Positions 46,215-54,529 of a stretch of 64,000 nucleotides of DNA are shown in pieces. How positions within the stretch are numbered: position 1 is the first letter of the stretch; every line of letters begins with the position of its first letter. Below the pieces are notes generated by a model. It did not search any database, was not told the DNA's origin, and saw only the letters and a program-made list of their open reading frames with translations. Source of the DNA: Paenibacillus nanensis (GTDB lineage: Bacteria; Bacillota; Bacilli; Paenibacillales; Paenibacillaceae). Where the stretch lies: positions 62,001 through 126,000 of the forward strand of contig NZ_QXQA01000002.1 of NCBI RefSeq assembly GCF_003583765.1. Reading direction: 5' to 3'. The translations under genes and the position numbers were made by a program.

Positions 46215-46745
46215 TTGATTACAGAACTACACACCCAAAGACTTGTTTTAAAAAAAATGAAAGTATCCGACTCAGCAAGTTTGTTTGAAATTTGGTCAGA
46301 CCCTGAAGTGACAAAGTTTATGAATATCAACAGTTTCACTGATGAAAGACAAGCAGTGGACATGATTGAAATTCTTGATAAGCTGTCTCTGGAAAACAAA
46401 GCTATTCGGTACTCCATATTTGAATTAGCGTCAAATCGCATCATCGGTTCTTGTGGTTTCAACGCATTAGATTTCGCAAACGCAAAAGCAGAAATTGGTT
46501 ACGATATAAACAAGAATTATTGGGGGAAGGGTTACGCTCCTGAAGCCATTCAATGCCTATTGGATTACGCCTTCAACACCTTACAATTCAACAGGATAGA
46601 AGCAAAAGTCGAGCCCGAAAACATTCATTCAATTAAAGTTTTACAAAAGTTAAATTTTACGCTCGAAGGAACAATACAAGAGTATGAAAAATCCAAAGGG
46701 AAGCTGATCGATCTAAATATTTATACCAAATTAATAACGGATTGA
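46215..46745 (+). CDS. GNAT acetyltransferase, RimJ/RimL type
   Basis: 176 residues from a TTG seven bases after GGAGG. It begins with the RimL-type TQRLVLKKMKVSDS motif and contains the acetyl-CoA loop YWGKGYAPEAIQCLLDYAF and the late NIHSIKVLQKLNF motif. It should acetylate an N-terminal amine, a small amine or an antibiotic; the target cannot be told from sequence. A terminator follows directly. Confidence 0.88.
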   Translation: MITELHTQRLVLKKMKVSDSASLFEIWSDPEVTKFMNINSFTDERQAVDMIEILDKLSLENKAIRYSIFELASNRIIGSCGFNALDFANAKAEIGYDINKNYWGKGYAPEAIQCLLDYAFNTLQFNRIEAKVEPENIHSIKVLQKLNFTLEGTIQEYEKSKGKLIDLNIYTKLITD

Positions 46746-46754
46746 CGTAAAGCT

Positions 46755-46788
46755 GCAGCCTACATTTTCTAAAATGCAGGCTGTTTTC
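46755..46788 (+). terminator. Rho-independent terminator of the GNAT gene
   Basis: The stem CAGCCTaCATTTT/AAAATGcAGGCTG has a minimal loop and is followed by TTTT. Confidence 0.88.
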
Positions 46789-46880
46789 CTCACTATATTT
46801 CCGTATTTACTAATTAATGTAGTTCAACTGTCCAATCCCCTTTCGACTGCCGCTCATATAAAGCTCTTGGAGTAATAAGC

Positions 46881-46948
46881 GGGATGAAGGGGTCGAACCT
46901 TCGGCGGTCGCTTTGGCTCGCGACTGTGTTATCTCTACACCATTCCCA
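46881..46948 (-). tRNA. tRNA-like sequence, probably a degenerate tRNA
   Basis: The minus strand reads GGGAATG, then a GTGT/ACAC D-arm-like hairpin, a GTCGC/GCGAC anticodon-like stem around an 8-base loop containing GCC, and a perfect T-arm (GAAGG-TTCGACC-CCTTC). The acceptor stem has two mismatches, the D-loop lacks GG and the anticodon loop is one base too long. It could be a decayed tRNA-Gly or a phage-derived tRNA. Confidence 0.4.
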
Positions 46949-47030
46949 TATGAAAAAGCGCGCTCCGGGACTGCCCGATTAAAGTATTAGCGAGCGCAAG
47001 AATGTTCGTCTCAATATCATTAGAAAAAGC

Positions 47031-47059
47031 AAAAACCCTTGGTTTCCCAAGGGTTTCTT
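47031..47059 (-). terminator. Terminator after tRNA-Val
   Basis: A 10-bp stem AAACCCTTGG/CCAAGGGTTT with a four-base loop and T residues on the minus strand, directly after the tRNA-Val 3' end. Confidence 0.85.
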
Positions 47060-47063
47060 CGTA

Positions 47064-47136
47064 TGATCTGTAGTGGGCTCGAACCACTGACCCCCACCCT
47101 GTCAAGATGGTGCTCTCCCAGCTGAGCTAACAGATC
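47064..47136 (-). tRNA. tRNA-Val (GAC)
   Basis: A full cloverleaf on the minus strand: acceptor GATCTGT/ACAGATC, D-arm with AGCTCAGCTGGGAGAGC, anticodon loop CTTGACA (anticodon GAC) and T-arm GGTTCGAGCC. No CCA is encoded. A strong terminator follows. Confidence 0.93.
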
Positions 47137-47302
47137 AAAGTTATTAGCGACAAGTAATAATATATCAAAGGAATGGGCAGGAGTCAATACTTATTCGGGC
47201 CAATTTAAAAAAGTTTTTTCTTTGGGCGGCATACTTTGCAACCTATTTGACAATGCTTCCGTCTGTGAGTGTGCAGCTGCAAAAAATAATAGAGGTGAGC
47301 AC

Positions 47303-48265
47303 ATGAAGAAAAAGTCGTTGTTGACATTGGCTCTTGCGGTCATCATGATCTTCACGCTAGGCCAATCCGTATTTGCCTTCTCAGATGTTAAAAATGATCC
47401 GAACAAAGACAAGATCAATTCGCTCGAGGAAAAAGGGATTATTAGCGGTGATCATGGCCGATTTAATCCGAATGGCAAGCTTACTTACGCAGCCGGTATT
47501 TCCATGATCGTCAAAGGCTTGGATCTGAACATTGACCATGTCCGTTTCATTAAAATGCCGTTAGCAAGCGACAACCATCCGAATCTGAAAGACGATGCGT
47601 GGTACTCCCAAGCGTTCGTCATTGCGGATTTCTATGGTCTGGACATCCCGAAAGATGTGAAAGCCAACGACAAGATGACGAAAGAGCAATTCGCTCATCA
47701 TCTGTTCAAGGCCATGATCGCGAAGGGCGATTACGCGTTTATCGAGATCTTTATGCTGATCAATGATGAAAAAGACGTTAACCCTGCTTACATGGACAGC
47801 ATTCAGAAGCTTCTGATTACAAAAATCGCTTCACTTGACCGCAATAACAACTTCTACCCGACAAAAGCGATTACTCGCGGGGCAGCCGCAGCTTGGCTGC
47901 ATGACGCAATCAAGTTTGTAGAAGAAACACCGCAAGTCGAGCCGCAGCCAGAACAGCCGGCTTTCGATCAAGTATTGTCCGTTGAAGCCGTTACTCCGGC
48001 TATCAATAAAGTAACCGTCACAGCGCAAATGCCAAATCCGGGCTACGGGCTCCGCATCGCATCGATCCAGTTCGTTGACAATCAAGCTGTGATCTACACC
48101 GAAGCCGTTAATCCGGACCCGGACAAAATGTATCCGCAAGTTATTACTGAAGTGAAGGTTTCCACTTATGTGGACTCGGCGTTCAAGCCGGTGCTGCCTG
48201 AGGTTGGCGGCGGCTCCAGCGGCTCCGACGCTTCCGTAAGCAGCGAAAAAAAGATCGCGCAATAA
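47303..48265 (+). CDS. Secreted SLH-domain protein with PrcB-like C-terminal domain
   Basis: 320 residues from an ATG preceded by AGAGGTGAGC. Signal peptide 1-25 (ends VFA). SLH-like repeats cover about 26-205 (INSLEEKGIISGDHGRFNPN, then MTKEQFAHHLFKAM and AITRGAAAAWLH). After a Pro/Glu linker, residues about 225-300 resemble the PrcB C-terminal domain (KVTVTAQMPNPGYGL), and a Gly/Ser tail follows. It is probably cell-wall attached; its partner and role are unknown. Confidence 0.82.
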   Translation: MKKKSLLTLALAVIMIFTLGQSVFAFSDVKNDPNKDKINSLEEKGIISGDHGRFNPNGKLTYAAGISMIVKGLDLNIDHVRFIKMPLASDNHPNLKDDAWYSQAFVIADFYGLDIPKDVKANDKMTKEQFAHHLFKAMIAKGDYAFIEIFMLINDEKDVNPAYMDSIQKLLITKIASLDRNNNFYPTKAITRGAAAAWLHDAIKFVEETPQVEPQPEQPAFDQVLSVEAVTPAINKVTVTAQMPNPGYGLRIASIQFVDNQAVIYTEAVNPDPDKMYPQVITEVKVSTYVDSAFKPVLPEVGGGSSGSDASVSSEKKIAQ

Positions 48266-48275
48266 AATGATTCTT

Positions 48276-48330
48276 AAAGAGGGCTTTCCAGCATCTGAAC
48301 AAAGGTTCAGACTTCTAGAAGGCCCTCTTT
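48276..48330. terminator. Bidirectional terminator
   Basis: A long interrupted stem (AAAGAGGGC with GCCCTCTTT outside, TCTGAAC/GTTCAGA inside) lies between the convergent SLH-protein and uracil-DNA glycosylase genes. Confidence 0.85.
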
Positions 48331-48331
48331 C

Positions 48332-49003
48332 CTATTCGGCGATCTGCCAATCGACCGGCTCCATTCCTTGAGCCATTAGGAACTCGTTCGCTTTGGAGAA
48401 CGGCTTGCTGCCGAAGAAGCCTTTGCGCGCGGCAAGCGGACTCGGATGCGGCGAAGTCAAGATCAGATGCTTGTTGCCATCAATGCCGCCCACCTTCGCT
48501 TGCGCATGATTGCCCCATAATATAAAAACAACAGGCTTTCTTCTCTCATTTAATAATGCGATAATCCGATCGGTTAACCGCTCCCACCCCATGCCTTGAT
48601 GAGAGGCCGGCTTCCCCTCCTCAACCGTTAACACCGTATTAAGGAGCAGGACGCCCTGGCGCGCCCAAGACTCCAGGCAGCCGTGCGTAGGCGCCATACA
48701 CCCGAGATCCTCTGCCAGCTCTTTGTAAATATTCCGCAACGATGGCGGGAGCTTTACGCCTTTCTGAACGGAGAAGCTCAGTCCATGAGCTTGTCCCTCG
48801 CCATGATAAGGGTCCTGCCCCAAAATAACAACCTTCGTGCCCTCAAACGGCGTGTACCGTAACGCATTGAACAAATCCTCTTGCGGCGGGAACACTGTCG
48901 TTTCCTTATATTTCAAAGCGATATTGCGCAAAAGCTCCTGCAAATACGGCTGCTCCCACTCATCCTTCAGCAGCTCTCCCCAATCGTTATCCGGCAGCTT
49001 CAT
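48332..49003 (-). CDS. ung: Uracil-DNA glycosylase, family 1
   Basis: 223 residues, the normal length. Contains the catalytic water-activating motif [18 protein letters not shown] (Asp at about 64) and the DNA-intercalation motif [18 protein letters not shown]. It removes uracil from DNA to start base-excision repair. It is monocistronic on the minus strand. Confidence 0.97.
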   Translation of the reverse strand: MKLPDNDWGELLKDEWEQPYLQELLRNIALKYKETTVFPPQEDLFNALRYTPFEGTKVVILGQDPYHGEGQAHGLSFSVQKGVKLPPSLRNIYKELAEDLGCMAPTHGCLESWARQGVLLLNTVLTVEEGKPASHQGMGWERLTDRIIALLNERRKPVVFILWGNHAQAKVGGIDGNKHLILTSPHPSPLAARKGFFGSKPFSKANEFLMAQGMEPVDWQIAE

Positions 49004-49141
49004 TCTCGTTATCCCCCATGCAGCTTTCTAGTCGTCTTTCTATTATACAATAACAATGCTAGCACGTAATCGGCTGCCGATTTTTTGAATAACTTTCCTG
49101 AGAAGAGTACACAATAATCCCGGTATAGGAGGTGTAATGGA

Positions 49142-49312
49142 ATGAAGCACATGGTCAGACAACATGTTGCACAAGAAGCTGGCATTTCCGAAGCTCAGGC
49201 GGAGGCAGCCGTAAATGCTCTTGTTGATTATCTTAAGATGCGTTTGCCCGTTGAGATCAACAATGAAGTTTACAACTCATTAGTCGGTGAAGATAATATC
49301 GAGTTCCAATAA
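49142..49312 (+). CDS. Small DUF2267-like protein
   Basis: A 56-residue reading frame with AGGAGGTG seven bases before ATG and a terminator directly after the stop. The sequence QHVAQEAGISEAQAEAAVNA and a following VDYLKMRLP segment resemble the repeat of DUF2267 and related helical proteins. Function unknown. Confidence 0.7.
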   Translation: MKHMVRQHVAQEAGISEAQAEAAVNALVDYLKMRLPVEINNEVYNSLVGEDNIEFQ

Positions 49313-49334
49313 CTCCCTTCGGGGAGTTTCTTCA
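49310..49334 (+). terminator. Rho-independent terminator
   Basis: The stem ACTCCC/GGGAGT with a TTCG tetraloop and TTTCTTC follows the stop codon of the small gene. Confidence 0.85.
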
Positions 49335-49352
49335 TTTGTAATGCAGACATAG

Positions 49353-49392
49353 AAAAAGCACCTCATCCATGCGAACATGATCATGAGGTGCT
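49353..49392 (-). terminator. Terminator after tRNA-Leu
   Basis: The stem AGCACCTCAT/ATGAGGTGCT is followed by TTTTT on the minus strand, 20 bases after the tRNA-Leu 3' end. Confidence 0.85.
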
Positions 49393-49412
49393 AGTTTTAA
49401 TTTTAAGAGAAG

Positions 49413-49498
49413 TGCCGAGGACGGGAATCGAACCCGTACGGTGGTCACCCACCGCAGGATTTTAAGTCCTGTGCGTCTGCCAGTTCCGCCACCCCGGC
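49413..49498 (-). tRNA. tRNA-Leu (TAA)
   Basis: An 86-base class II tRNA on the minus strand: acceptor GCCGGGG, anticodon stem CAGGA around CTTAAAA (anticodon TAA), a long variable arm GGTGG/CCACC and T-arm GGGTTCGATTCCC. CCA is not encoded. It lies at the left border of the AT-rich island. Confidence 0.95.
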
Positions 49499-49793
49499 AT
49501 GGAAACCTTGATAATACAGAGTTTTTGGATTATCGGCACCACGCTTTTTACGACACCTGCGTAAAATACTTTTATTCAATTAGCATAAAGTGTTTTGATG
49601 CCGCATGGTTGCCACGCTTTATTCGATCCATGCAGTCGCACTTTTCCCTTATAATCTAAAGGGATTATATCACTAAATTAATACATTATCAAAGTCCAGA
49701 TACCTCATTGATGTTTCCACGTATCGCCAAATCCCAACATATCTTGTAGACTAATTCCATAGAACTAGATTACAAGAAGAGAGGGATACTTAA

Positions 49794-50444
49794 ATGGGAT
49801 TCTGGAGCAACTTAAAGTCAGGTGGACTTGGAAAAAGTGGTGGACTAGAAGGATTATTTGAGGAAGCAGGGGAAGCCCTTAAAAAGAAAGACATCTCTGT
49901 TAAAGATATTGCAATTCGCGGCCCCATACCAACCGTACATAACGAATTTAAGCAAGTGGCAAATGAAACCAAACATAAGGTAAGAAGGAAAGTTGAAGTT
50001 ATTGCAAACAATATCGATTCTGGGTTTGGCACCAAAGTTGAAAATTTTTATAAATCTGTAGAAAAGATAGAGACAAATTTCGAAAACATTAGTGACGCAA
50101 TCAACCCTAATAAAATATTGGAACGTACAATCAAAGAGCGTAAAGAATTTAAAACGGGAGACCATCTATATGTCCAACGTGTTGGGTATACCCATCACGG
50201 TATATATTTAGGTGGAGAAAAGGTCATTCACTACCTCGACGATGAAGGTATATGTATTCATGATTTGGAAACTTTTTCAAGAGGAGTGAGAGTACATGTT
50301 AAGAACAGCTATGTAACTTATGAACCTAGTAGAATTGTCGAGCGAGCATTTTCCAGAATTGGTGAAAAGAATTATAATGTCGTATCAAACAACTGCGAGC
50401 ATTTCGCCAATTGGTGTCGAAGTGGCAGAGATTACGATTACTAA
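49794..50444 (+). CDS. LRAT-domain (NlpC/P60-related) protein
   Basis: 216 residues. The N-terminal 115 residues are helical and polar. The C-terminal 100 residues form an LRAT/HRASLS-type domain: GDHLYVQRVGYTHHGIYLGG supplies the His and NNCEHFANWC the catalytic Cys. Such circularly permuted papain-like folds act as acyltransferases, lipases or amidases. There is no signal peptide. It is AT-rich and stands alone with its own terminator. Target unknown. Confidence 0.82.
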   Translation: MGFWSNLKSGGLGKSGGLEGLFEEAGEALKKKDISVKDIAIRGPIPTVHNEFKQVANETKHKVRRKVEVIANNIDSGFGTKVENFYKSVEKIETNFENISDAINPNKILERTIKERKEFKTGDHLYVQRVGYTHHGIYLGGEKVIHYLDDEGICIHDLETFSRGVRVHVKNSYVTYEPSRIVERAFSRIGEKNYNVVSNNCEHFANWCRSGRDYDY

Positions 50445-50455
50445 TAACTAAACTG

Positions 50456-50489
50456 CAACTGCCCTCACATTGAAAAGTGGGGGCTGTTT
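50456..50489 (+). terminator. Terminator of the LRAT-like gene
   Basis: The stem GCCCTCAC/GTGGGGGC is followed by TGTTTG, 12 bases after the stop codon. Confidence 0.75.
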
Positions 50490-50497
50490 GAATAACT

Positions 50498-50731
50498 CTA
50501 ACTAACCATCACACTTTTCCTATACCTATTCCCTTTTTCTTCCCTACCCCAATTATTACATACATCAAAATTAGGGCACTTCCTATACTGTGCTAAAGCA
50601 TCATCAAGTGCTTGACTAGCTAAAAGTACTGATGAATCTGTAAAGGATAAAAATTTCTCATATGTAAGTTCCATAATTAATCGTAGTTTTTCAATTTGAT
50701 TTCTACAACGACATACCTCAAACTCAAACAT
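50498..50731 (-). CDS. Spo0E-like aspartyl-phosphate phosphatase
   Basis: 77 residues with AAGGGGAA before ATG. Two helices (CRCRNQIEKLRLIMELTYEK and a second containing SQALDDALAQY) form the Spo0E-type hairpin with its SQxLD signature. Family members dephosphorylate Spo0A~P and delay sporulation. The Cys-rich start and the C-terminal tail are extra. Confidence 0.78.
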   Translation of the reverse strand: MFEFEVCRCRNQIEKLRLIMELTYEKFLSFTDSSVLLASQALDDALAQYRKCPNFDVCNNWGREEKGNRYRKSVMVS

Positions 50732-50904
50732 TTCCCCTTCAGTCAGCCTCTTTCAAATAGATAATTATTTATTCTACCTCATACCTTATTTCCTTTTATC
50801 ACCACATGACGTTCTGCAAGTTCTCCTCTTCCTTCCAACTATCGCCAAAAGACATTTATTATAGTATCATAGATTCATAATTTAACAAAAAAGGGAGTAC
50901 CAAA

Positions 50905-51708
50905 ATGACTATATTATTGGTTTTACTAGGTCTTTTGTCCGCACTTGCAGGGATTACTCTACTTATCATCGCAATCATTTTTGCAATTCGAAAGAATCGA
51001 AGTGCTAAGATTCTATTTATTATTACTGGCATTCTCTTCTTCGTCTTTATTGTATCGATCATAGTTGCTATTGCATTGACTCCTACTGATGGGACAAATA
51101 ACTCAACTGCATCTGTAACAACAGTTGCTGATGAAGAAAAAGCTAAAGAGAGAGCCGATGAAGAAGCAAAGAAAAAGGAAGAAGAACAAGTAAAAAAGGA
51201 AGCCGAGGAGAAAAAGAAAGCTGAAGCCGAAGCAAAGAAAAAAGCGGAGGAAGAAGCTAGAATTAAGGCTCAAGAAGAAAAACTTAAAAATCCTGATTGG
51301 AACCTAAGCGAAGTTGATGCCTTAGAAAACGGAAACATTTGGTTGGCAATTGATATGTTAAACGCAATAAAGGACATGCCTGCTGGTGTCTATGAGGATT
51401 CAGAGGCGGTTCATAAGACTCCATGGAATTATTACGGAACGCCTATTGCATTCACAGGAGTTGCCGTTGTAGTAGAGGACTATCCTCCAGGTAGCGATCA
51501 AAGTGAATCTGGAGTTGTTTCTGATATTGTTATTGAGACATATGAGGGCACAATTGTAGAATTCTTTAGCATGGTTCCTAGCGGAAGTATCAAGGTTGGA
51601 GATGAAGTAACGATAACTGGCTATCCAGTTGGACGCACCGAAGTTCCTAATACACTAGGTGGAAGTTTTACTCATCTCATTACGGTTACTAATAACGTTG
51701 ATCAATAA
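50905..51708 (+). CDS. Two-helix membrane protein with charged coiled coil
   Basis: 267 residues. Two transmembrane helices (about 2-26 and 34-58) make a hairpin, followed by an Ala/Glu/Lys-rich coiled coil (about 75-130) and an extracellular beta-rich domain (about 130-267) resembling an OB-like fold (VGDEVTITGYPVG). AAAGGGAG lies before ATG. No family recognised. A gene at 61.1-61.7 kb has the same hairpin-linker-domain plan. Confidence 0.7.
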   Translation: MTILLVLLGLLSALAGITLLIIAIIFAIRKNRSAKILFIITGILFFVFIVSIIVAIALTPTDGTNNSTASVTTVADEEKAKERADEEAKKKEEEQVKKEAEEKKKAEAEAKKKAEEEARIKAQEEKLKNPDWNLSEVDALENGNIWLAIDMLNAIKDMPAGVYEDSEAVHKTPWNYYGTPIAFTGVAVVVEDYPPGSDQSESGVVSDIVIETYEGTIVEFFSMVPSGSIKVGDEVTITGYPVGRTEVPNTLGGSFTHLITVTNNVDQ

Positions 51709-51722
51709 TTAGTACTAACTCT

Positions 51723-51750
51723 AAGCCCTCTATACATGGAGGGCTTTTCC
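51723..51750 (+). terminator. Rho-independent terminator
   Basis: The stem AAGCCCTC/GGAGGGCTT is followed by TTCC, shortly after the coiled-coil protein gene and facing the amidase gene. Confidence 0.8.
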
Positions 51751-51754
51751 TTCA

Positions 51755-52573
51755 TTAGACAATCCCCTTTCGCCAAAGAAGAGTTACCATCCTGTAGAAG
51801 TCATAACTACCATCTTCAGGTGTATCTATCAATTCAGCCTTTACTGCAGCGTTTACAGCATCTTTCACCCAAGTTAGTATTTCCTTCATTTTGTTATTAC
51901 CCTGTAGCAAACGAATTAACTTTCCCTGTGATTCAACTACAGCCTTCAACTCATCAAACTCTTGCTTTTCCTCTTTTGTCATTGATTCATCCTCCTCTTT
52001 GACTTTCGTACATTCATCTAACTCCCTAACCACATCATAAATAAAACGATCCTTACTAATACCCATCAACTTCATTGCGTTCATAAATGGATCAGTCTTC
52101 CTATCTGGGTCTAACTCATTGTGGCCTACAATCTTACTCCTCGGATCTAACCCAAACTTATAGCAAAGATAAGCATGATACCAAACATACCGCTTATAGG
52201 CTTCAGTGTTGTTTATGCTTCCCTTCTCTTCAGAGTAACAAAGTTCAACACCAATACCGATATCGTTGGAATTATCACCGAACTTCTCATTATCCTCGGA
52301 TCGATTATAAAGCACATGCCATGCTTTCTCTGGCTTATCTTGTGTTGCTGGAATACACTCAATAATGTCCTTGTCGTCAATGAAAGTGTGAGCAGATGCT
52401 TGCACTTCATTTTTAGAGCTTTCATAATAGTTAACGTTATCTGATGCTGTACTACCATCATTTCCAGTATCATGTGACACAATAAAACCAACATAGGGCA
52501 TGAGTATTCCTGATCTACGTTGAGTTTTGTTGGTTAAGTATTTCTGCGTAATTGAATATTTCATTTTGAACAT
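51755..52573 (-). CDS. Phage-type N-acetylmuramoyl-L-alanine amidase
   Basis: 272 residues. An amidase_2 (PGRP-like) zinc domain covers about 20-180: first His in VSHDTGN, last His and Asp in VGHNELDPDRKTDP, Glu in GIGVELCYSEE. A Glu/Lys-rich linker (about 190-235) leads to a short C-terminal segment (SYDFYRMVTLLWRKGIV) common in phage endolysins. It cleaves the stem peptide from peptidoglycan. It is the lysis enzyme of the prophage remnant, next to the broken holin. Confidence 0.85.
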   Translation of the reverse strand: MFKMKYSITQKYLTNKTQRRSGILMPYVGFIVSHDTGNDGSTASDNVNYYESSKNEVQASAHTFIDDKDIIECIPATQDKPEKAWHVLYNRSEDNEKFGDNSNDIGIGVELCYSEEKGSINNTEAYKRYVWYHAYLCYKFGLDPRSKIVGHNELDPDRKTDPFMNAMKLMGISKDRFIYDVVRELDECTKVKEEDESMTKEEKQEFDELKAVVESQGKLIRLLQGNNKMKEILTWVKDAVNAAVKAELIDTPEDGSYDFYRMVTLLWRKGIV

Positions 52574-52659
52574 TTAGTCATGGCACCAACTTTCTGATTG
52601 AATCGTGTAACTAAAAGTGGACATAAAAAAGGCCACTCCTGTATGCTTGGAGTGACTTT

Positions 52660-53163
52660 TTAATATAATTCATTGACCTTGAAAAACATGTTGAGATACT
52701 TACCATTTATAGAAAGTCTATCGAATTCATGTCTCTCATAAAAACTAACTGCGCTCATAAGTGACTCTACTGTTAAGAATAAGCATCCTGTCGCTTCTGA
52801 AAGTTCTTTCGCAGTTGTTAAAGCAGACAACAAAATGTAGCGTCCGTATCCCTTGTTTCTAAAGCGAGAATCTACACCCATATAATGCAGTTTTATTGCA
52901 GGATACCACTTGTAAGATGGAAGTTCGCTTAGTCCATGCTTTTTCCGTTTTTTCCTGCCTATTTGCATCATATCATTATACAAAGTTAAGAATCCAACTA
53001 GATTATTCTCTCTATCAAAGAATAACTTTGTCTTTGCTAGATTCATTTCATGAAACTTAAGAGCTTCCTCTATGAGATAAGTTTTAATTGATGGCTCGTC
53101 TGTGCATTCAAAGTTTTCAATTGCTGGCAAGTGTTTTGCGTCAATATATTCCCATAGAAGCAT
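52660..53163 (-). CDS. GNAT acetyltransferase, probable TacT-like toxin
   Basis: 167 residues. It opens with FECTDEPSIKTYLIEEA, similar to the F-C-N-L-YL signature of TacT/AtaT toxins, and has the acetyl-CoA loop VDSRFRNKGYGRYILLSAL and the end motif SAVSFYERHEF. These toxins acetylate aminoacyl-tRNA and stop translation. A ribbon-helix-helix-type gene ends nine bases upstream, the usual antitoxin-toxin order. An ordinary housekeeping or phage acetyltransferase is the alternative. Confidence 0.72.
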   Translation of the reverse strand: MLLWEYIDAKHLPAIENFECTDEPSIKTYLIEEALKFHEMNLAKTKLFFDRENNLVGFLTLYNDMMQIGRKKRKKHGLSELPSYKWYPAIKLHYMGVDSRFRNKGYGRYILLSALTTAKELSEATGCLFLTVESLMSAVSFYERHEFDRLSINGKYLNMFFKVNELY

Positions 53164-53172
53164 TAAGCCGCA

Positions 53173-53340
53173 CTACTTTCTATTGTCTTTGTGATCACGA
53201 ATCATTTCACGCATACGATTCATTCCAACACTATTCGTTTTTTCTCTTTGAATGGCATACTGTTCAAAACTTTTCTTCTCATCAGAAGTAGCAAAAGTAA
53301 TTCTGGTTGCTCTAATTGGTTTTGTTGCTGTTTGTGGCAT
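53173..53340 (-). CDS. Small ribbon-helix-helix-like protein, probable antitoxin
   Basis: 55 residues from the ATG behind AAGGTGA (MPQTATKPIRATRITF). A short strand RATRITFAT is followed by two helices (DEKKSFEQYAIQREK and VGMNRMREMIRDH), the pattern of RHH antitoxins that pair with GNAT toxins. The adjoining GNAT gene starts nine bases after the stop. The assignment rests on size, pattern and context. Confidence 0.55.
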   Translation of the reverse strand: MPQTATKPIRATRITFATSDEKKSFEQYAIQREKTNSVGMNRMREMIRDHKDNRK

Positions 53341-53375
53341 TCGGATCACCTTCTTTTTAATATTATCCACCTCCT

Positions 53376-53690
53376 AGAATACAATTCTAGTAGATGGGTT
53401 TTGAGAAAGTTGTAACACTATAGACAATGAATCTAAAAAATTTTCCCCAATCACGCGACAAACCATGAATATTTTCAAATCATTATGGATAGAATATAAT
53501 AGGGAAGTCTGTCAAGTTGACACGAAAGGCGCAGAATGCGGTCAATAAATGCCTCTTGACAAGTTTATTCTATCATTTTTAGTTGATCATAGTAAAGTAT
53601 TACCAACAAAAATTTTGGAGTTAAGGGTCGAAAGATATAAACACCTGTTCATGAAAATTTTCTTAACTCTAAACTTTCATACAATCTCCT
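53376..53690. other. Intergenic stretch without a recognised feature
   Basis: About 315 bases of AT-rich DNA between the toxin-antitoxin-like pair and the broken holin. I see no gene with a ribosome site, no tRNA and no clear terminator; one TTGACA-like hexamer near 53.52 kb is the only promoter-like signal. Confidence 0.5.
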
Positions 53691-53695
53691 GCATC

Positions 53696-54120
53696 CTAAT
53701 TCCCCTCAACCTTACCTTTCAAACCATCGATCCATTTCTTGAATGGTTCAGGAAAGTTCATGTTCATTCGAGCGTAGTTCTCCATGATCGAGATCAACTC
53801 ATTACCTATCCAAAAGTATAAGGTTCCTGTCATGAGCCAATTGATGTCGAAGGCCATATCTATTCTGTGAGCAAAGAACACTGTCAAGATCATGAAGAAT
53901 TTTTTCATACCTACCCAGAAACCTTTGCTGCTTTTAAGTGCCTTGATTGATTTCTGTTCCCAAATTGATGCTGTTATCCTGTAAACCAATCAATGACCAT
54001 AGCAATGAAGAATACCTCTAGAAGCCCTGTGAATGGGCCAAAACCATATGTAAATATTGAGGCTGCTATTCCACACGTTGCTGCTTCTTTTATCGTCAAT
54101 AATTTGATTTGAGTTAACAT
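53696..54120 (-). pseudogene. Phage holin (TcdE/phage_holin_4 type), frameshifted
   Basis: The first frame starts at ATG behind GGAGG (MLTQIKLLTIKEAATCGIAA) and ends at VIDWFTG-stop. The next frame continues the family pattern directly: ITASIWEQKSIKALKSSKGF, helix FFMILTVFFAHRI, then IGNELISIMENYARMNM and PEPFKKWIDGLK. One extra base between GG and ATAACA would join both frames into one holin of about 140 residues. Holins make the membrane lesions that release endolysin. The neighbouring amidase is intact. Confidence 0.78.
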
Positions 54121-54231
54121 CTCTCTTACCTCCACTTTTCTACAAATGTAAAAAGGAGAGCGCATTAACACCCTCCCCAAAACCATTGAAATTGATATTT
54201 TATTTATTCTGTATAATGACTTTTAATAATA

Positions 54232-54483
54232 TTATAGCTCCCGTAAGATAGAACGTACTTGACCATCAATAAACACTCTTAAAGGTAAAGCTCTTACGTC
54301 TGTTATTGAACCATGTTCAATTACATGGCAAGTCGCCGTGTCATCAATTTTAATTCGTAAATCATCATTCTCTGGAGCGGGAGAAACTCCAACGGGATAA
54401 GACGGAACATCAAGCTGTTTTCCGTTTGACTGTACACGTATTAACTTAGAAATTTTGCTGTGTTCTTGGGGTCCTCTAGACGA
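54232..54483 (-). pseudogene. C-terminal fragment of a probable phage structural protein
   Basis: An 83-residue open frame without any start codon or ribosome site reads KLIRVQSNGKQLDVPSYPVG and continues to ITDVRALPLRVFIDGQ and ILREL. Codon use is coherent, so it was coding. Its place before the holin fits the end of a tail or baseplate gene, but I do not recognise the family. Confidence 0.5.
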
Positions 54484-54529
54484 TTAGAGGAAGCTAGAGA
54501 CCTAAGAAAGAAATCCTATTTTCTTTTTA

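Noticed and set aside
49413..49498. tRNA-Leu as the attachment site of the island
   Set aside because: The island lies on the 5' side of the tRNA and no repeat of its 3' end is seen in the window.
53960..53990. Programmed frameshift in the holin gene
   Set aside because: No slippery heptamer or following structure is visible, and neighbouring genes are also broken, so a plain deletion is simpler.
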